Shown: one piece after another, positions 44,812 to 54,326 of the stretch | Layout: each line of letters starts with the position of its first letter | Numbering within the stretch: position 1 is the stretch's first letter | Assembly (NCBI GenBank): GCA_050288705.1 | Contig: JBNKEI010000093.1 | Location: 1 to 64,000, forward strand | Direction: 5' to 3' | Length of the DNA stretch: 64,000 nucleotides | From: JBNKEI01 sp050288705 | GTDB lineage: Bacteria; Myxococcota; Myxococcia; Myxococcales; UBA5297 | Notes under the pieces: generated by a model | Seen by the model: only the letters and a program-made list of their open reading frames with translations | Database searches by the model: none | What the model was told of the DNA's origin: nothing | Program-made: the position numbers and the translations under genes

Positions 44812-46638
44812 TCAGGAGTCGAAATCAACTACCACTCTCGCCACTTGGTTTGGCTTAACTTGTACCGCAACTTTTTTTGCTTTCCGCAAATCTTCATTTA
44901 CCACCGTGAACTGGTATTGACCTTCCAACAACGAAAACTGAGGCAAAGGATTGGCGCCAAGCTGCTGCCCGCGTAAATAGATTTCGGCATTCGTGTTGAT
45001 TGGTTTGACAACAATACAAACCTCTCCCCGTCCGAACTGGTAGGTCTTTTCAACGGTTTGGTCTGATGGAACGACTATCTCAATATTTTGCTCCAATCTT
45101 TGTTGCTGATTAACCAAGGCAAGTTGTTGCCGCCCAGCAGGAAGACGAATACGTAGAGGAGTCTTGCCTAATCTATTTGGTCCCTGCCACAAATAGGCTT
45201 GGGGATCGCTATTTATCACCAGAACACCAAATCCACTGAGGACTTCTTTTTGATTGAGTTCCCTTGAATCTTTCTTGATTCTTCTGCGAACCAAGCCCTG
45301 GGGAATCCACCCTGGTTGCTTACTTTCCGCGGAAATCGGTAACACCGCCGCTACTCTGTCTCCTGGAGTACCGAATCGGGAAAGAAATAAATCCAAAAAT
45401 GCTTCTCCAGAAGAAACTTTTTGGCAGGCAACACAAACACCTGGTCCCGCCTGAGACTGATAGAGAAATACCGCCGCCAACAATGTTGATGTGAGCGCCA
45501 AACCTACGGCTGCTTTTTGACGAAAACGTTTTTTTAAAAAACGCGATATTGAGCAGCTGGAAATCGATGCCTTTTTGGAGCCTAGGGAAGCTTCTTGACG
45601 AGGAGAAGACGATTCACATGCCGCATTGTCCTTTTCTAGACGGCTAATTCTACTACTCCAGAACTTTTCCTGGTGAACCTCCGGAATAGAAACCGCCCAC
45701 CCCTCGGTTTTTTCTCTTTCTAGACGTTCGCTGTAAATCGAACCAAGGTATCTGGCTAAATGAGTTGACGACGATACATTACGATGCGCCAGAAGCCAGT
45801 CTTCGATTTTCGTACGAAATTCCAGCATATCTCGGTAGCGATCGGCTGGTCTCTTTGCCAAAGCCCTCAATACTATCGCGTCTAGCTCGGCGGGCACTCG
45901 CGAATTGACCAACGACGGCGGAGAAACCTTACACTCTCCCACTGCAGCTAAAGTCTGAATATCGGTTCTGCGCTTAAATAGACGCGTAAGCGTGAGCAGC
46001 TCATAAAAAATAATACCCAGAGCAAACTGATCAGTTTTCCAATCGACTTCATGACCACTAGCTTGTTCCGGACTCATATAGGAGTATTTCCCCTTAAGGA
46101 CTCCCGGATGAGTATTGGTAGCCTGATCAGTCGCTTTTGCAATGCCGAAATCAACTACTTTGACCGCTCCATCGAATGATACAAGTATGTTTTGGGGTGA
46201 CACATCGCGATGCACTATGTGCAATGGCTCTAGATTAGTTCCAGCCTTTTTATGCGCATAATCGAGACCAGCGGCAGCTTCAATAATAATCCTGCACGCC
46301 AATGGTACGGGAATAGGACTTCCTACTTCTTCGGAATGCCTCCATATTCTGCGTAAGTCTTCCCCGTGAACATATTCCATGGCAATGAAATACGAGCCCA
46401 ACGACTCACCAAGGTCAAAAACCTGAGCAATATTGGGGTGATTTAATCTAACCGCAAGCCGCGCCTCCTGAAGGAACATGTCCACGAATTCGCGATTTTC
46501 CGCCAAATGAGGCAGAATCCGTTTTATAACTACGTATTTCTCGAATCCCTCCGGCCCTACCCGCCGAGCCAGAAAGATCTCTGCCATACCGCCCGCAGCG
46601 ATTTTTTTCACTAACTCAAATCGGCCAATCTTTTCCAT
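44812..46638 (-). CDS. Membrane-anchored Ser/Thr protein kinase with C-terminal PEGA-type domains
   Basis: A 608-residue Hanks-type kinase. From ATG 46638: Gly loop AAGGMAEIFLAR, ATP Lys at about 40 (VVIKRI), catalytic loop HRDVSPQN at 143-150, DFGIAK at 163-168 and MSPEQASG. One transmembrane helix lies at about 370-392 (AVGLALTSTLLAAVFLY). The C-terminal part has two PEGA-like repeats, about 455-525 (LVINSDPQAYLWQGPNRLGKTPL) and 530-605 (CIVVKPINTNAEIYLRGQQLGANPLP), presumably periplasmic sensors or anchors. It is similar in plan to the kinase at 14309-16060 but not a recent duplicate. A TTG at 46659 would add 7 residues. The 431-nt upstream region contains a structured segment that may be its leader. 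Confidence 0.92.
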   Translation of the reverse strand: MEKIGRFELVKKIAAGGMAEIFLARRVGPEGFEKYVVIKRILPHLAENREFVDMFLQEARLAVRLNHPNIAQVFDLGESLGSYFIAMEYVHGEDLRRIWRHSEEVGSPIPVPLACRIIIEAAAGLDYAHKKAGTNLEPLHIVHRDVSPQNILVSFDGAVKVVDFGIAKATDQATNTHPGVLKGKYSYMSPEQASGHEVDWKTDQFALGIIFYELLTLTRLFKRRTDIQTLAAVGECKVSPPSLVNSRVPAELDAIVLRALAKRPADRYRDMLEFRTKIEDWLLAHRNVSSSTHLARYLGSIYSERLEREKTEGWAVSIPEVHQEKFWSSRISRLEKDNAACESSSPRQEASLGSKKASISSCSISRFLKKRFRQKAAVGLALTSTLLAAVFLYQSQAGPGVCVACQKVSSGEAFLDLFLSRFGTPGDRVAAVLPISAESKQPGWIPQGLVRRRIKKDSRELNQKEVLSGFGVLVINSDPQAYLWQGPNRLGKTPLRIRLPAGRQQLALVNQQQRLEQNIEIVVPSDQTVEKTYQFGRGEVCIVVKPINTNAEIYLRGQQLGANPLPQFSLLEGQYQFTVVNEDLRKAKKVAVQVKPNQVARVVVDFDS

Positions 46639-46771
46639 AATTGCGCGACAGGCCCCCAAAAGAACGCATCGATCTTATTCTCCAATCACAAGTGCGTCAA
46701 TAAAGGAAAATAGGCGCACACGCAGCCTGACAGACGAACGACAAAGAAGATGAAACGTCTTTTTCTGGACC

Positions 46772-46806
46772 CGAAAAAAAGAAGCCGCCGAGTTTCCTCG
46801 ACGGCT
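46772..46806 (-). terminator. Intrinsic terminator with GAAA tetraloop, pointing toward the kinase gene
   Basis: Read on the minus strand, AGCCGTCGAG and CTCGGCGGCT pair around a GAAA loop (46783-46806; one G-T pair) and are followed by TTC and seven T (46774-46780). The plus-strand form has a C-A mismatch and no T-tract, so the signal is for minus-strand transcripts. No annotated gene ends just upstream of it, so it terminates a leader or a small RNA. Confidence 0.75.
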
Positions 46807-46972
46807 CCGTGGACCCAGAGGGGGAGGGGGGGACCCCTGGGCCCAACAACGAACTTAATGTTACGGCCTACGACTCTATACTTGGCCGCCTAATTTTGGT
46901 ACTACTCCTGAATATCATTCTATACCAAAAACGGTTAAAACTTAAAACCACCTGGCGACAACCATCTTGTCG
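46807..46972 (-). ncRNA. Candidate structured RNA or attenuator leader upstream of the kinase gene
   Basis: Four inverted repeats precede the terminator in minus-strand order: CGACAA/TTGTCG at 46972-46956 (6 bp, 5-nt loop); TTTTGGTA/TACCAAAA at 46930-46894 (8 bp, with a smaller stem in the loop); CGGCC/GGCCG at 46888-46864; and TGGGCCCAG/CTGGGTCCA at 46845-46810 (9 bp with one wobble). Together with the terminator this is a string of five hairpins in about 200 nt. It could be a small RNA, or a leader that attenuates the kinase gene. It does not match an RNA family I know. No protein frame in it is convincing. Confidence 0.4.
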
Positions 46973-47069
46973 ACCACTTCATTCCGTTGCACCGTAACGT
47001 CTATTTTCCATTTATAACATAGTTTACAATTTGCGCCACATCAAAAATTTACAACCTCACTGAAAAAAT

Positions 47070-48437
47070 ATGCCCTCCCCTCATTCACTGGTTTCAAAAA
47101 TTCGCCGCAGCGCCCAAGCCCTGGACTTTTCGAACAAAAGAGTTCTGCTAGCAGTTTCTGGCGGTCCTGATTCAGTGGCAATGCTTCTGGCGTTCACTGA
47201 GCTTTCCGAGCCCATGAATCTTCAGCTGCGAGTTGCCACCATTGACCACGACCTACGGCCAGATTCTTGGGACGACTGCCTATTTGTTTCTGACCTATCG
47301 AAACAATTAGGGCTTAAGTGCGTCATCCAGAAGGTTGCCATCAATAACACGAAAGGACTGGAAGCGGCTGCTCGCCAGGAGCGATATCAATCTTTGGAAA
47401 GAATCGCTAGAGAAGGCAGCGAGCAAATAATCGCCACTGCCCATACCCTAGAGGATCAGATAGAAACTATCTTGATGCGCTTGGGCCGCGGCGCAGGAAC
47501 GCAAGGCCTCAGAGGAATACTTCCGAAGCGTGGCCTAATTGCCCGGCCAATGCTAGAAGTTTCCCGCGAGGAAGTAGCGGATTTTCTACGCCTTCGCCAA
47601 ACAATAGCCCGGCAAGACTCAACCAATTCGTGCACTGACTTTACGCGCAATCGAGTGCGAGCTTGGGTATTACCAGCCTTGTCGAAGTCAATAGGCAAGC
47701 AATCATTTGCAGCCATAGCGCGAACATGCATGGTTGCCCAGGAAGATCAGTTGTTCTTGGAATCGGTAGCTCATCACAGATTTAGAACACTGTTCCGGCA
47801 GAACGACACTTCTCTGCAAGGAAATATTGAGCAAATAACCAAATTACCCACCGCACTGCGGTGGCGAGTATTACGCATGGCGGCAGAAAAGATGGGCATT
47901 TCAGCACTATGGGCTCATATTTACTCCATGGACGAGGCGCTATTTTCTTCACGAAAGCATCCCATCACCGTAACTCTGCCCGACAACTTAGAGTTTTCTG
48001 CCTCCTATGGTCAATTTCAGATTGGCCAGAGCATTATTTCCCGGAAAACTCTCCTAACCTCTCGGGGGTTAGAATGCATTATTAGAGGACCAGGTCTCCA
48101 TCATTTTGGTTCCCTGGAGATACACGTCAACCAAGCCATTAAACCAGGCCCCGCTACGCCAGGCACCATTCGCATTGACCCCAACTCAGTCAAACTTCCT
48201 CTAAAAATTCGCTATAGAAAGCCAGGTGATCGCTTTCGCGCCTTAGGAGGACATGAAAAAAAACTCAAGTCGTTTTTGATCGACCAAAAAATTTCGCGTC
48301 ATCTTCGCGATTCGCTTCCTTTGCTCACCGACTCTTCAGAGAGAATTCTATGGATTCCAGGGATCAAGTGCTCGGATGCGGCCAGGCAAGGTGAGAATGC
48401 AAAATATTCCTGGCAGATTGAGATTAGGTCTTCTTAA
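47070..48437 (+). CDS. tilS: tRNA(Ile)-lysidine synthase
   Basis: TilS attaches lysine to C34 of tRNA-Ile(CAU), which changes its codon reading from AUG to AUA and is essential. The N-terminal PP-loop ATPase motif LAVSGGPDSVAMLL lies at about residues 27-40, followed by VATIDHDLRPDS, ATAHTLEDQIETILMRLGRGAGTQGL cut by family-typical spacing, and the C-terminal TilS domain with IRYRKPGDRFRALGGHEKKLK. 455 residues is normal. It precedes ftsH by 157 nt; the tilS-ftsH-folP order is common in proteobacteria and their relatives. ATG 47070 lacks a strong ribosome binding site. Confidence 0.93.
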   Translation: MPSPHSLVSKIRRSAQALDFSNKRVLLAVSGGPDSVAMLLAFTELSEPMNLQLRVATIDHDLRPDSWDDCLFVSDLSKQLGLKCVIQKVAINNTKGLEAAARQERYQSLERIAREGSEQIIATAHTLEDQIETILMRLGRGAGTQGLRGILPKRGLIARPMLEVSREEVADFLRLRQTIARQDSTNSCTDFTRNRVRAWVLPALSKSIGKQSFAAIARTCMVAQEDQLFLESVAHHRFRTLFRQNDTSLQGNIEQITKLPTALRWRVLRMAAEKMGISALWAHIYSMDEALFSSRKHPITVTLPDNLEFSASYGQFQIGQSIISRKTLLTSRGLECIIRGPGLHHFGSLEIHVNQAIKPGPATPGTIRIDPNSVKLPLKIRYRKPGDRFRALGGHEKKLKSFLIDQKISRHLRDSLPLLTDSSERILWIPGIKCSDAARQGENAKYSWQIEIRSS

Positions 48438-48594
48438 TATAAGCAATTCGCTTTCCATTCTGCTAAAAGAGGTATCGGTATAAGATTGAATAAGATGAAT
48501 AAGTTGAGGCATCTGAGCGTTGCTGCTACGATCGGATTCGCTCGCGTGTTTGATCGAGCACCGGTTTTTCATAGCCGAGAGCGGAAGGGAACGA

Positions 48595-50529
48595 ATGCGT
48601 TCAAATTTCAAAAGCATACTGTTGTGGATTGTGCTGATCGCGGTTTTTATCGGCCTATTCAAGGTTTGGTTCAAGCAAGATGAAAAAAACATCCGAGAAA
48701 TTGACTTCAGTGAGTTTCTGCAGAAGGCAGATAACCGCGAAGTTGTTTCGGTCACCATTAAGGGACTGGAATATCACGGCAAGCTAAAAGATAACGCCGA
48801 GTTCGTCAGTCGAGGCCCTGCGCTGGTTGATTCGCAGTTGCTTTCTCGTTTAGAAAAAGACGGGGTGAAGTATCGATATGAAAAGGAGGAACAGAACGGA
48901 GTCTGGGTACAAGTTCTACTACAAGGATTACCGCTAGTCTTTCTCTTCTTGTTTTTTGTGATTTTCATGCGGCAACTCCAAGCAGGCGGCGGAAAAGCCA
49001 TGAGCTTTGGAAAATCAAAAGCAAGACTCCTATCAGAACACCGCAACAAAATCACTTTTGCCGATGTAGCCGGCATAGATGAAGCCAAGGAAGAACTAGA
49101 AGAAATAATAGCTTTCCTTAAAGATCCTAAGAAATTTACCAAACTTGGCGGTAGAATTCCTAAAGGCGTTTTGCTAATGGGTTCTCCCGGTACAGGCAAA
49201 ACTCTAATGGCGCGAGCTATTGCTGGCGAGGCGGGAGTTCCCTTCTTTTCCATTTCGGGGTCCGATTTCGTGGAAATGTTTGTGGGAGTAGGCGCCAGTC
49301 GAGTTCGCGATCTTTTCGAACAGGGCAAAAAAAATGCCCCTTGTATAGTTTTCATCGACGAAATTGACGCGGTAGGTCGCCACCGAGGCGCAGGCTTAGG
49401 CGGCGGGCATGATGAACGCGAACAGACGCTCAATCAGCTTCTGGTGGAAATGGATGGCTTTGAAGCCAACGATGGCGTCATCTTGGTAGCGGCTACCAAC
49501 CGGCCTGATGTACTTGATCCCGCTTTATTGCGACCTGGTCGATTTGACAGGCGAATTGTGGTTCCTCGTCCAGATGTGAAAGGTAGATTTGGTATTCTCC
49601 AAGTTCATACTCGCCGAACTCCGCTAGCTCCCGAAGTTGATTTGGAAATAATCGCTAGAGGTACGCCTGGTTTTGCAGGAGCCGATTTAGAAAACTTGGT
49701 CAACGAAGCCGCTTTGCTCGCTGCTCGCCAAAGCAAAGAAATGATCGACATGTCTGATTTTGAGTCGGCTAAAGACAAAGTGCTGATGGGAGTGGAACGT
49801 AAAAGTATGATTATCTCCGAAAAGGAGAAACGCAACACTGCCCACCATGAAGCAGGCCATGCATTGGTGGCCAAAATGCTTCCTGACACTGACCCGGTGC
49901 ATAAAGTTACGATTATTCCTCGAGGACCAACATTGGGAGTAATGCAGCAACTACCTTCCGAAGACCGCTATAATGCTTCCCGCGATTATGCAAAAAAGCG
50001 GATTACCATAGCGCTAGGAGGCCGAGTTGCTGAGGAGCTAGTCTTTCACGAAATGACTAGCGGAGCTTCCAATGACATTGAGCAAGCGACCGACTTAGCT
50101 CGCCGAATGGTTTGCGAATGGGGAATGAGCGAAAAGCTTGGTCCGCTGTCTTTCGGCAAAAAAGACGAAGCAGTGTTTTTAGGAAGAGAAATTGCTCGTT
50201 CAGCAGATTACAGTCCAGAAACAGCAGTGCAGATTGACACTGAAGTTAAAGCCATTGTTATGGAGGGCTATAATCATGCAAAAAAAATACTTTCCGAAAA
50301 CATGGCTGTCTTGGAGCGCATTGCCAATGCCTTGCTAGAATATGAAACTCTCGATAGCGAAGACATCAATCTTCTTATTTCAGGTAAAGAATTGTCCAAG
50401 CCAAAGCCTACCCCGAAGACTACTTCTTCTCCTCCTAAGACTGAAAAGAAAGAAAAGAAGAAAATTCTTGATGCATTGGAAGGATTAGGAAAGCTTCCGG
50501 AAACCGAGCCAAACAAAGCCGCAGGATAG
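48595..50529 (+). CDS. ftsH: ATP-dependent zinc metalloprotease FtsH
   Basis: The membrane-bound AAA+ protease that degrades damaged membrane proteins and regulators. From ATG 48595 (GGAAGGGA just upstream) the protein has 644 residues: a first transmembrane helix at about 8-24, a periplasmic domain, a second helix at about 100-122 ([13 protein letters not shown]), the AAA module with Walker A GSPGTGKT (about 195), [14 protein letters not shown] and the second region of homology [19 protein letters not shown], and the zinc protease HEAGH (about 417). A Lys/Pro-rich tail ends the protein. folP follows after 4 nt. A longer frame from 48520 has no family support. Confidence 0.97.
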   Translation: MRSNFKSILLWIVLIAVFIGLFKVWFKQDEKNIREIDFSEFLQKADNREVVSVTIKGLEYHGKLKDNAEFVSRGPALVDSQLLSRLEKDGVKYRYEKEEQNGVWVQVLLQGLPLVFLFLFFVIFMRQLQAGGGKAMSFGKSKARLLSEHRNKITFADVAGIDEAKEELEEIIAFLKDPKKFTKLGGRIPKGVLLMGSPGTGKTLMARAIAGEAGVPFFSISGSDFVEMFVGVGASRVRDLFEQGKKNAPCIVFIDEIDAVGRHRGAGLGGGHDEREQTLNQLLVEMDGFEANDGVILVAATNRPDVLDPALLRPGRFDRRIVVPRPDVKGRFGILQVHTRRTPLAPEVDLEIIARGTPGFAGADLENLVNEAALLAARQSKEMIDMSDFESAKDKVLMGVERKSMIISEKEKRNTAHHEAGHALVAKMLPDTDPVHKVTIIPRGPTLGVMQQLPSEDRYNASRDYAKKRITIALGGRVAEELVFHEMTSGASNDIEQATDLARRMVCEWGMSEKLGPLSFGKKDEAVFLGREIARSADYSPETAVQIDTEVKAIVMEGYNHAKKILSENMAVLERIANALLEYETLDSEDINLLISGKELSKPKPTPKTTSSPPKTEKKEKKKILDALEGLGKLPETEPNKAAG

Positions 50530-50533
50530 CCAA

Positions 50534-51385
50534 TTGACTGCACGCAATATTCCCGCAACTACCATCGGCTGCCACGATTTTACATGGGGCAGCCGAACCT
50601 ATCTAATGGGCATTGTTAATGTAACCCCCGACTCTTTTTCTGACGGCGGAAAACACCTTGATTCCCGTATTGCCGTAGAGGCAGGCATACGTTTAGTAGA
50701 AGAAGGTGCCGACATTTTGGATATTGGTGGTGAATCTACCCGCCCCGGTTCTCTTCCAGTCAGCGTTGAAGAAGAGCTTAAGCGTGTTTTGCCGGTGATC
50801 ACACAGCTTCGTAAACAAGTAAGAGTTCCAATTTCTATCGATACCACCAAGGCACTGGTGGCTCGCCATGCAGTTGAAGCTGGTGCTGACTTGGTAAACG
50901 ATATCTCTGGTTTACGTTTCGATTCGCAAATGGCGCCTACCTGTGCCAAATCAGGGGTTGCCATTTGCATCATGCACATTCGGGGAATCCCCCGCCATAT
51001 GCAAGACCATCCTAGTTACCAAGACGTGGTGAGCGAGGTTTTACAAGAGCTGCAGCAATCGCTTGCCATTGCCCAATCTGCTGGTATCCCCTCTAATCGC
51101 ATTCTTGTCGATCCAGGAATCGGGTTTGGAAAAACTTTAGAGCACAACCTTGCCTTACTTAAGAACTTGAAAGTACTGCGATCGCTAGGACACCCCGTTT
51201 TGGTTGGGGTTTCTCGAAAATCATTTATTGGCAAACTTACCAATCGTGCTGTAGAGCAACGACTTACGGGTTCCATTGCCGCTTTGGCTGCTTGCGTAGT
51301 ACAGGGCGCAGATATTGTCCGCGTTCATGACGTGGCCGAATCAGTAGCGGCGGCTAAAATCGTAGACGCCATTTATCGTCACTAA
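50534..51385 (+). CDS. folP: Dihydropteroate synthase
   Basis: FolP joins 6-hydroxymethyl-dihydropterin diphosphate and para-aminobenzoate to dihydropteroate, and is the sulfonamide target. The signatures are present: MGIVNVTPDSFSDGG near residue 25, ADILDIGGESTRPGS, PISIDTTKALVA, VNDISGLRFD, ICIMHIRGIPRHMQ, ILVDPGIGFGKTLEHN and GVSRKSFIG. The TTG start at 50534, 4 nt after the ftsH stop with AGGA nearby, suggests translational coupling. 283 residues is normal. It ends the tilS-ftsH-folP run; the next gene is convergent. FolB in this window makes its pterin precursor. Confidence 0.95.
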   Translation: MTARNIPATTIGCHDFTWGSRTYLMGIVNVTPDSFSDGGKHLDSRIAVEAGIRLVEEGADILDIGGESTRPGSLPVSVEEELKRVLPVITQLRKQVRVPISIDTTKALVARHAVEAGADLVNDISGLRFDSQMAPTCAKSGVAICIMHIRGIPRHMQDHPSYQDVVSEVLQELQQSLAIAQSAGIPSNRILVDPGIGFGKTLEHNLALLKNLKVLRSLGHPVLVGVSRKSFIGKLTNRAVEQRLTGSIAALAACVVQGADIVRVHDVAESVAAAKIVDAIYRH

Positions 51386-51417
51386 TTTCTATAGGCCACA
51401 GAAGTCGCCACTGCCTA

Positions 51418-51433
51418 GTTGGCTTTTGCCAAC
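51418..51433. terminator. Small hairpin between folP and manC
   Basis: GTTGGC at 51418-51423 and GCCAAC at 51428-51433 pair around a TTTT loop in the 50-nt gap between two convergent genes. The position fits a shared transcription end, but no T-tract follows, so it is a weak call. Confidence 0.25.
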
Positions 51434-51435
51434 CC

Positions 51436-52506
51436 CTAAAGGTATTTCTCCAGCTTTCGGCGCCCCAACTCGTCCACTACTCGGCGAACTTCTTGAGCAC
51501 GCTCCCTCGGACAAACCAGCACCGCGTCACCGGCGTCGACCACCACCAAGTCTTTTACCCCGATTACCGCCAAGGGACGCTTTCCTCCCAAAATAATACT
51601 ATTGGAAACCTCGCAAAGAATTGTTTCCCCTTCGGCTACGTTGTTTTGGGCGTCTAATAGACGAACTTCCGGCAAGGCGGGAAACGACCCTACATCCGAC
51701 CACCCAAACTCAGCAGGCACCACTGCGATACGGGAGGCTTTTTCCATTATTCCGTAGTCAAATGAAATTGAAGGCATTTGCGGAAAATGACGCTCCAGAA
51801 CTGTATTGAATTCGGCGGTTCCAACTGCGCGAGAAACTGCAGCCAGTGGTTCCTTAGTCTCTGGAAGATGAAGGTTGAATTCTTCGAGAACGCGATCAAC
51901 ACGCAAAACGAAAATTCCAGCATTCCACAAAAAGTCACCTGAACCTAGGTAATTTTTGGCAGTTTCTACATCGGGCTTTTCAACAAAGCGCTTTACTTCT
52001 CGGACTTGGAAATTTCCATCTTTAATAATTGCGCCTTGCTGGACATAGCCATACCCGGTTTCCGGTCTTGATGGCTTGACGCCAATGGTTACCAGCAAAC
52101 CACGGCTAGCTGCTTCCACTGCCACTTCCAAAGACCCCACAAAGGCCCCTACTTCTCTTACATGTTGATCAGAAGGAAGCACTACTAGCACACCTTGAGG
52201 ATCTTGTTTGGCCACCACAGCCGCAGCCAAAGCTACGCATGGAGCGGTATTTCGCGCTATCGGTTCAACCAAGATGTTCTTTGTGGGCAATTCGGGCAGC
52301 ATTTCTTGAACTGCAGAAGCATGAACCTTTCCACAAACAACCAATGTTCTTTCCAGCGGTGCGAGATCTCGCATTCGCTGCAAGGACATTTGCAATAACG
52401 GTTGTTCTCCGGTTAGAGCCAAGAACTGTTTCGGTTTCGTTTTTCGCGATAACGGCCAAAACCGTGTTCCCGACCCACCAGCCATAATGACAGGATAAAT
52501 GGACAT
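51436..52506 (-). CDS. manC: Mannose-1-phosphate guanylyltransferase
   Basis: The enzyme makes GDP-mannose from mannose-1-phosphate and GTP for surface polysaccharides. The N-terminal nucleotide loop PVIMAGGSGTRFWPLSRK and KPKQFLAL are diagnostic, followed by ILVEPIARNTAPCVALAA, VLPSDQHV, RFVEKPDVETA, FLWNAGIFV, SFDYGIMEKA and WSDVGSF. At 356 residues it carries only the transferase and a short C-terminal part, without the phosphomannose isomerase domain of bifunctional enzymes. The ATG at 52506 is well supported. uppP follows upstream on the same strand, about 100 nt away. Confidence 0.94.
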   Translation of the reverse strand: MSIYPVIMAGGSGTRFWPLSRKTKPKQFLALTGEQPLLQMSLQRMRDLAPLERTLVVCGKVHASAVQEMLPELPTKNILVEPIARNTAPCVALAAAVVAKQDPQGVLVVLPSDQHVREVGAFVGSLEVAVEAASRGLLVTIGVKPSRPETGYGYVQQGAIIKDGNFQVREVKRFVEKPDVETAKNYLGSGDFLWNAGIFVLRVDRVLEEFNLHLPETKEPLAAVSRAVGTAEFNTVLERHFPQMPSISFDYGIMEKASRIAVVPAEFGWSDVGSFPALPEVRLLDAQNNVAEGETILCEVSNSIILGGKRPLAVIGVKDLVVVDAGDAVLVCPRERAQEVRRVVDELGRRKLEKYL

Positions 52507-52609
52507 TTAGTTCCTCAGTTTCTCCATCAATGATCACACCTTTACCACACGCTCATCCAGAAAAATCTGCGGTTGGTCCCCCTATTACTGGCAGTGACGG
52601 CAAATTATT

Positions 52610-53437
52610 TTATGGATGAAGGTACCCGTACGCTAAGAGAACCAAAAGTGCTGCCCCTAGTACTATGCGATACACAATGAAAACTAACGTCGAACGCGAC
52701 CGCAAGAACCTTAACAGGCTAGCAATCGACAGGTATCCAAACGCAAAAGCACACAAAGTTCCCATTATTAGCGCCGTCGCGTTAAGATTAACTGCCGATT
52801 GCTCGGCGAATACGTGCCGCATTTCGAACACCCCCGCCCCTGCGGTTGCGGGAATGGAAAGCAAAAAAGAAAATCGCGCTGCTGCTTCCCGCTGAAACCC
52901 CAAAAACAGTCCGCCGGTAAGCGTGGTGCCAGATCGGGATGAGCCGGGAATTAGAGACACTACCTGGGCCAAGCCAATCCAGAATCCATCTTTCCAAGTA
53001 AGGTGTTCGATAGTCCGATTACGCGTGGCTACTTTTTCGGCAACAGCCAATATAACTGCTAGCCCGATTGCAGCCCAGGCAATTACATAAAGAGAGCGAA
53101 ACTGGTTCTCGATGTAGTGCTTGAGTGCAAAGCCGAAAACCACTACTGGCAGAGTACCTAAAATAATGTACCAGCCCATGCGTGACTGGGGGGTGTCCCA
53201 TGGCTTTTTATGAACCAAGCCGGTTAACCACGCCCGAGCAATACATTGGATATCCTTGGAGAAGTAAACGAGAACAGCGGCAGTTGTTCCCAACTGAATA
53301 ATAGCCGAATAAGCCGCTCCCGGATCTGACCACCCCATCAGCGCGGGAACAATCCGCATATGAGCTGTAGAACTAATGGGTAGAAATTCGGTCAGCCCTT
53401 GGACAATCCCTACGATGATAGACTGGAAAGTGTTCAT
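52610..53437 (-). CDS. uppP: Undecaprenyl-diphosphate phosphatase
   Basis: UppP (BacA) recycles the undecaprenyl carrier lipid by removing its terminal phosphate, needed for peptidoglycan and polysaccharide export; overexpression can give bacitracin resistance. The integral membrane protein of 275 residues has the two family motifs GLTEFLPISSTAHM near residue 14 and LIPGSSRSGTTLTGGL near 160, with helices across its length. The first motif has STAHM where many homologues have SSTGHL, a mild variation. It lies on the minus strand with manC, although a 100-nt gap separates them. Confidence 0.95.
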   Translation of the reverse strand: MNTFQSIIVGIVQGLTEFLPISSTAHMRIVPALMGWSDPGAAYSAIIQLGTTAAVLVYFSKDIQCIARAWLTGLVHKKPWDTPQSRMGWYIILGTLPVVVFGFALKHYIENQFRSLYVIAWAAIGLAVILAVAEKVATRNRTIEHLTWKDGFWIGLAQVVSLIPGSSRSGTTLTGGLFLGFQREAAARFSFLLSIPATAGAGVFEMRHVFAEQSAVNLNATALIMGTLCAFAFGYLSIASLLRFLRSRSTLVFIVYRIVLGAALLVLLAYGYLHP

Positions 53438-53608
53438 GACAAGTATTTAGGACGATTTGCAAAACTACACAAGAAAAGCCTTTCTTATCGTTGAAGTTCG
53501 CTTCCAACCAAGTAGAATATGCAAACCGACATTCCCCTATCTGGTTGAAGAACTAGTTGGATATGAAGCGGGGTTTCCATCTATACATTGTTATATAGGA
53601 GTCAACTT

Positions 53609-54325
53609 ATGGGGCTGTTTTGCAAGCTCTCCAACGAATCGCTCACTGCAATGAGACCTGTCATTGTCAAACAAGAGAAAACACTTGCTCGGGAGACTAT
53701 TAAGCTAGGCATTACACCCCCGAAGATGGAAGTGGCCAATCCCGAGCTAGAAATCGTCTCCAACGGCGAAAATGCAAAGATGCTTAGGCATCTAGTAAGT
53801 CATGCCAAAGATAGAGTGGACCACGTTTTAGCCGCCAAGGTTCCTACCCCCGCAGGAATAGTCCATATTGCCGTACCTCTTTCTGGAAATGACGCTCTTG
53901 CCGCCGAATTTTCTTGCGATATTCCAGTAGGGTCGCCTTCTGCTGTAGTTCTTACTCGCGCCCATGGTTCGGGGGTTTGGAAAATAGCCGAACCCAATAC
54001 TCTTCCTGAAGCAGTAGCCTTTGCAGACGCTTTGAAGAGGGTCGATTCTTTAACCGATGGCATCAAGTGGAGTATCAAGCTACCCGGAAACTATAGAATC
54101 AAGCTTTCCTGGGCCTTTCAAATAGTTCCTATTTCCACTAAATGTACTCGTCTATTCATGCAGACTGGACAACTAGGAATTTGGAATAAACGATTGGGGC
54201 TCCATTCTTTCTTGAACAAACGAGATGTCTTGACCCGGTTACTCGGTCAGGTTCCAGAAAAATCGAGAATCTCGCTTCGTGAGCCACCTCACCCGTCATT
54301 CATTGAAGCGCTATCGAAGCTTTAA
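53609..54325 (+). CDS. Hypothetical protein, 238 residues
   Basis: I do not recognise a family. The ATG at 53609 has AGGAG with a 7-nt spacer, a strong start; an earlier ATG at 53588 is less likely. The protein appears soluble, without signal peptide or transmembrane helix, and alternates beta strands and helices (LAAKVPTPAGIVHIAVPL, PSAVVLTRAHGSGVWKI, RIKLSWAFQIVPI). It converges on the metallophosphoesterase gene with only 1 nt between the stop codons, so each gene's transcription end must lie inside the other. Composition and codon use look like the neighbours. Confidence 0.65.
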   Translation: MGLFCKLSNESLTAMRPVIVKQEKTLARETIKLGITPPKMEVANPELEIVSNGENAKMLRHLVSHAKDRVDHVLAAKVPTPAGIVHIAVPLSGNDALAAEFSCDIPVGSPSAVVLTRAHGSGVWKIAEPNTLPEAVAFADALKRVDSLTDGIKWSIKLPGNYRIKLSWAFQIVPISTKCTRLFMQTGQLGIWNKRLGLHSFLNKRDVLTRLLGQVPEKSRISLREPPHPSFIEALSKL

Positions 54326-54326
54326 G

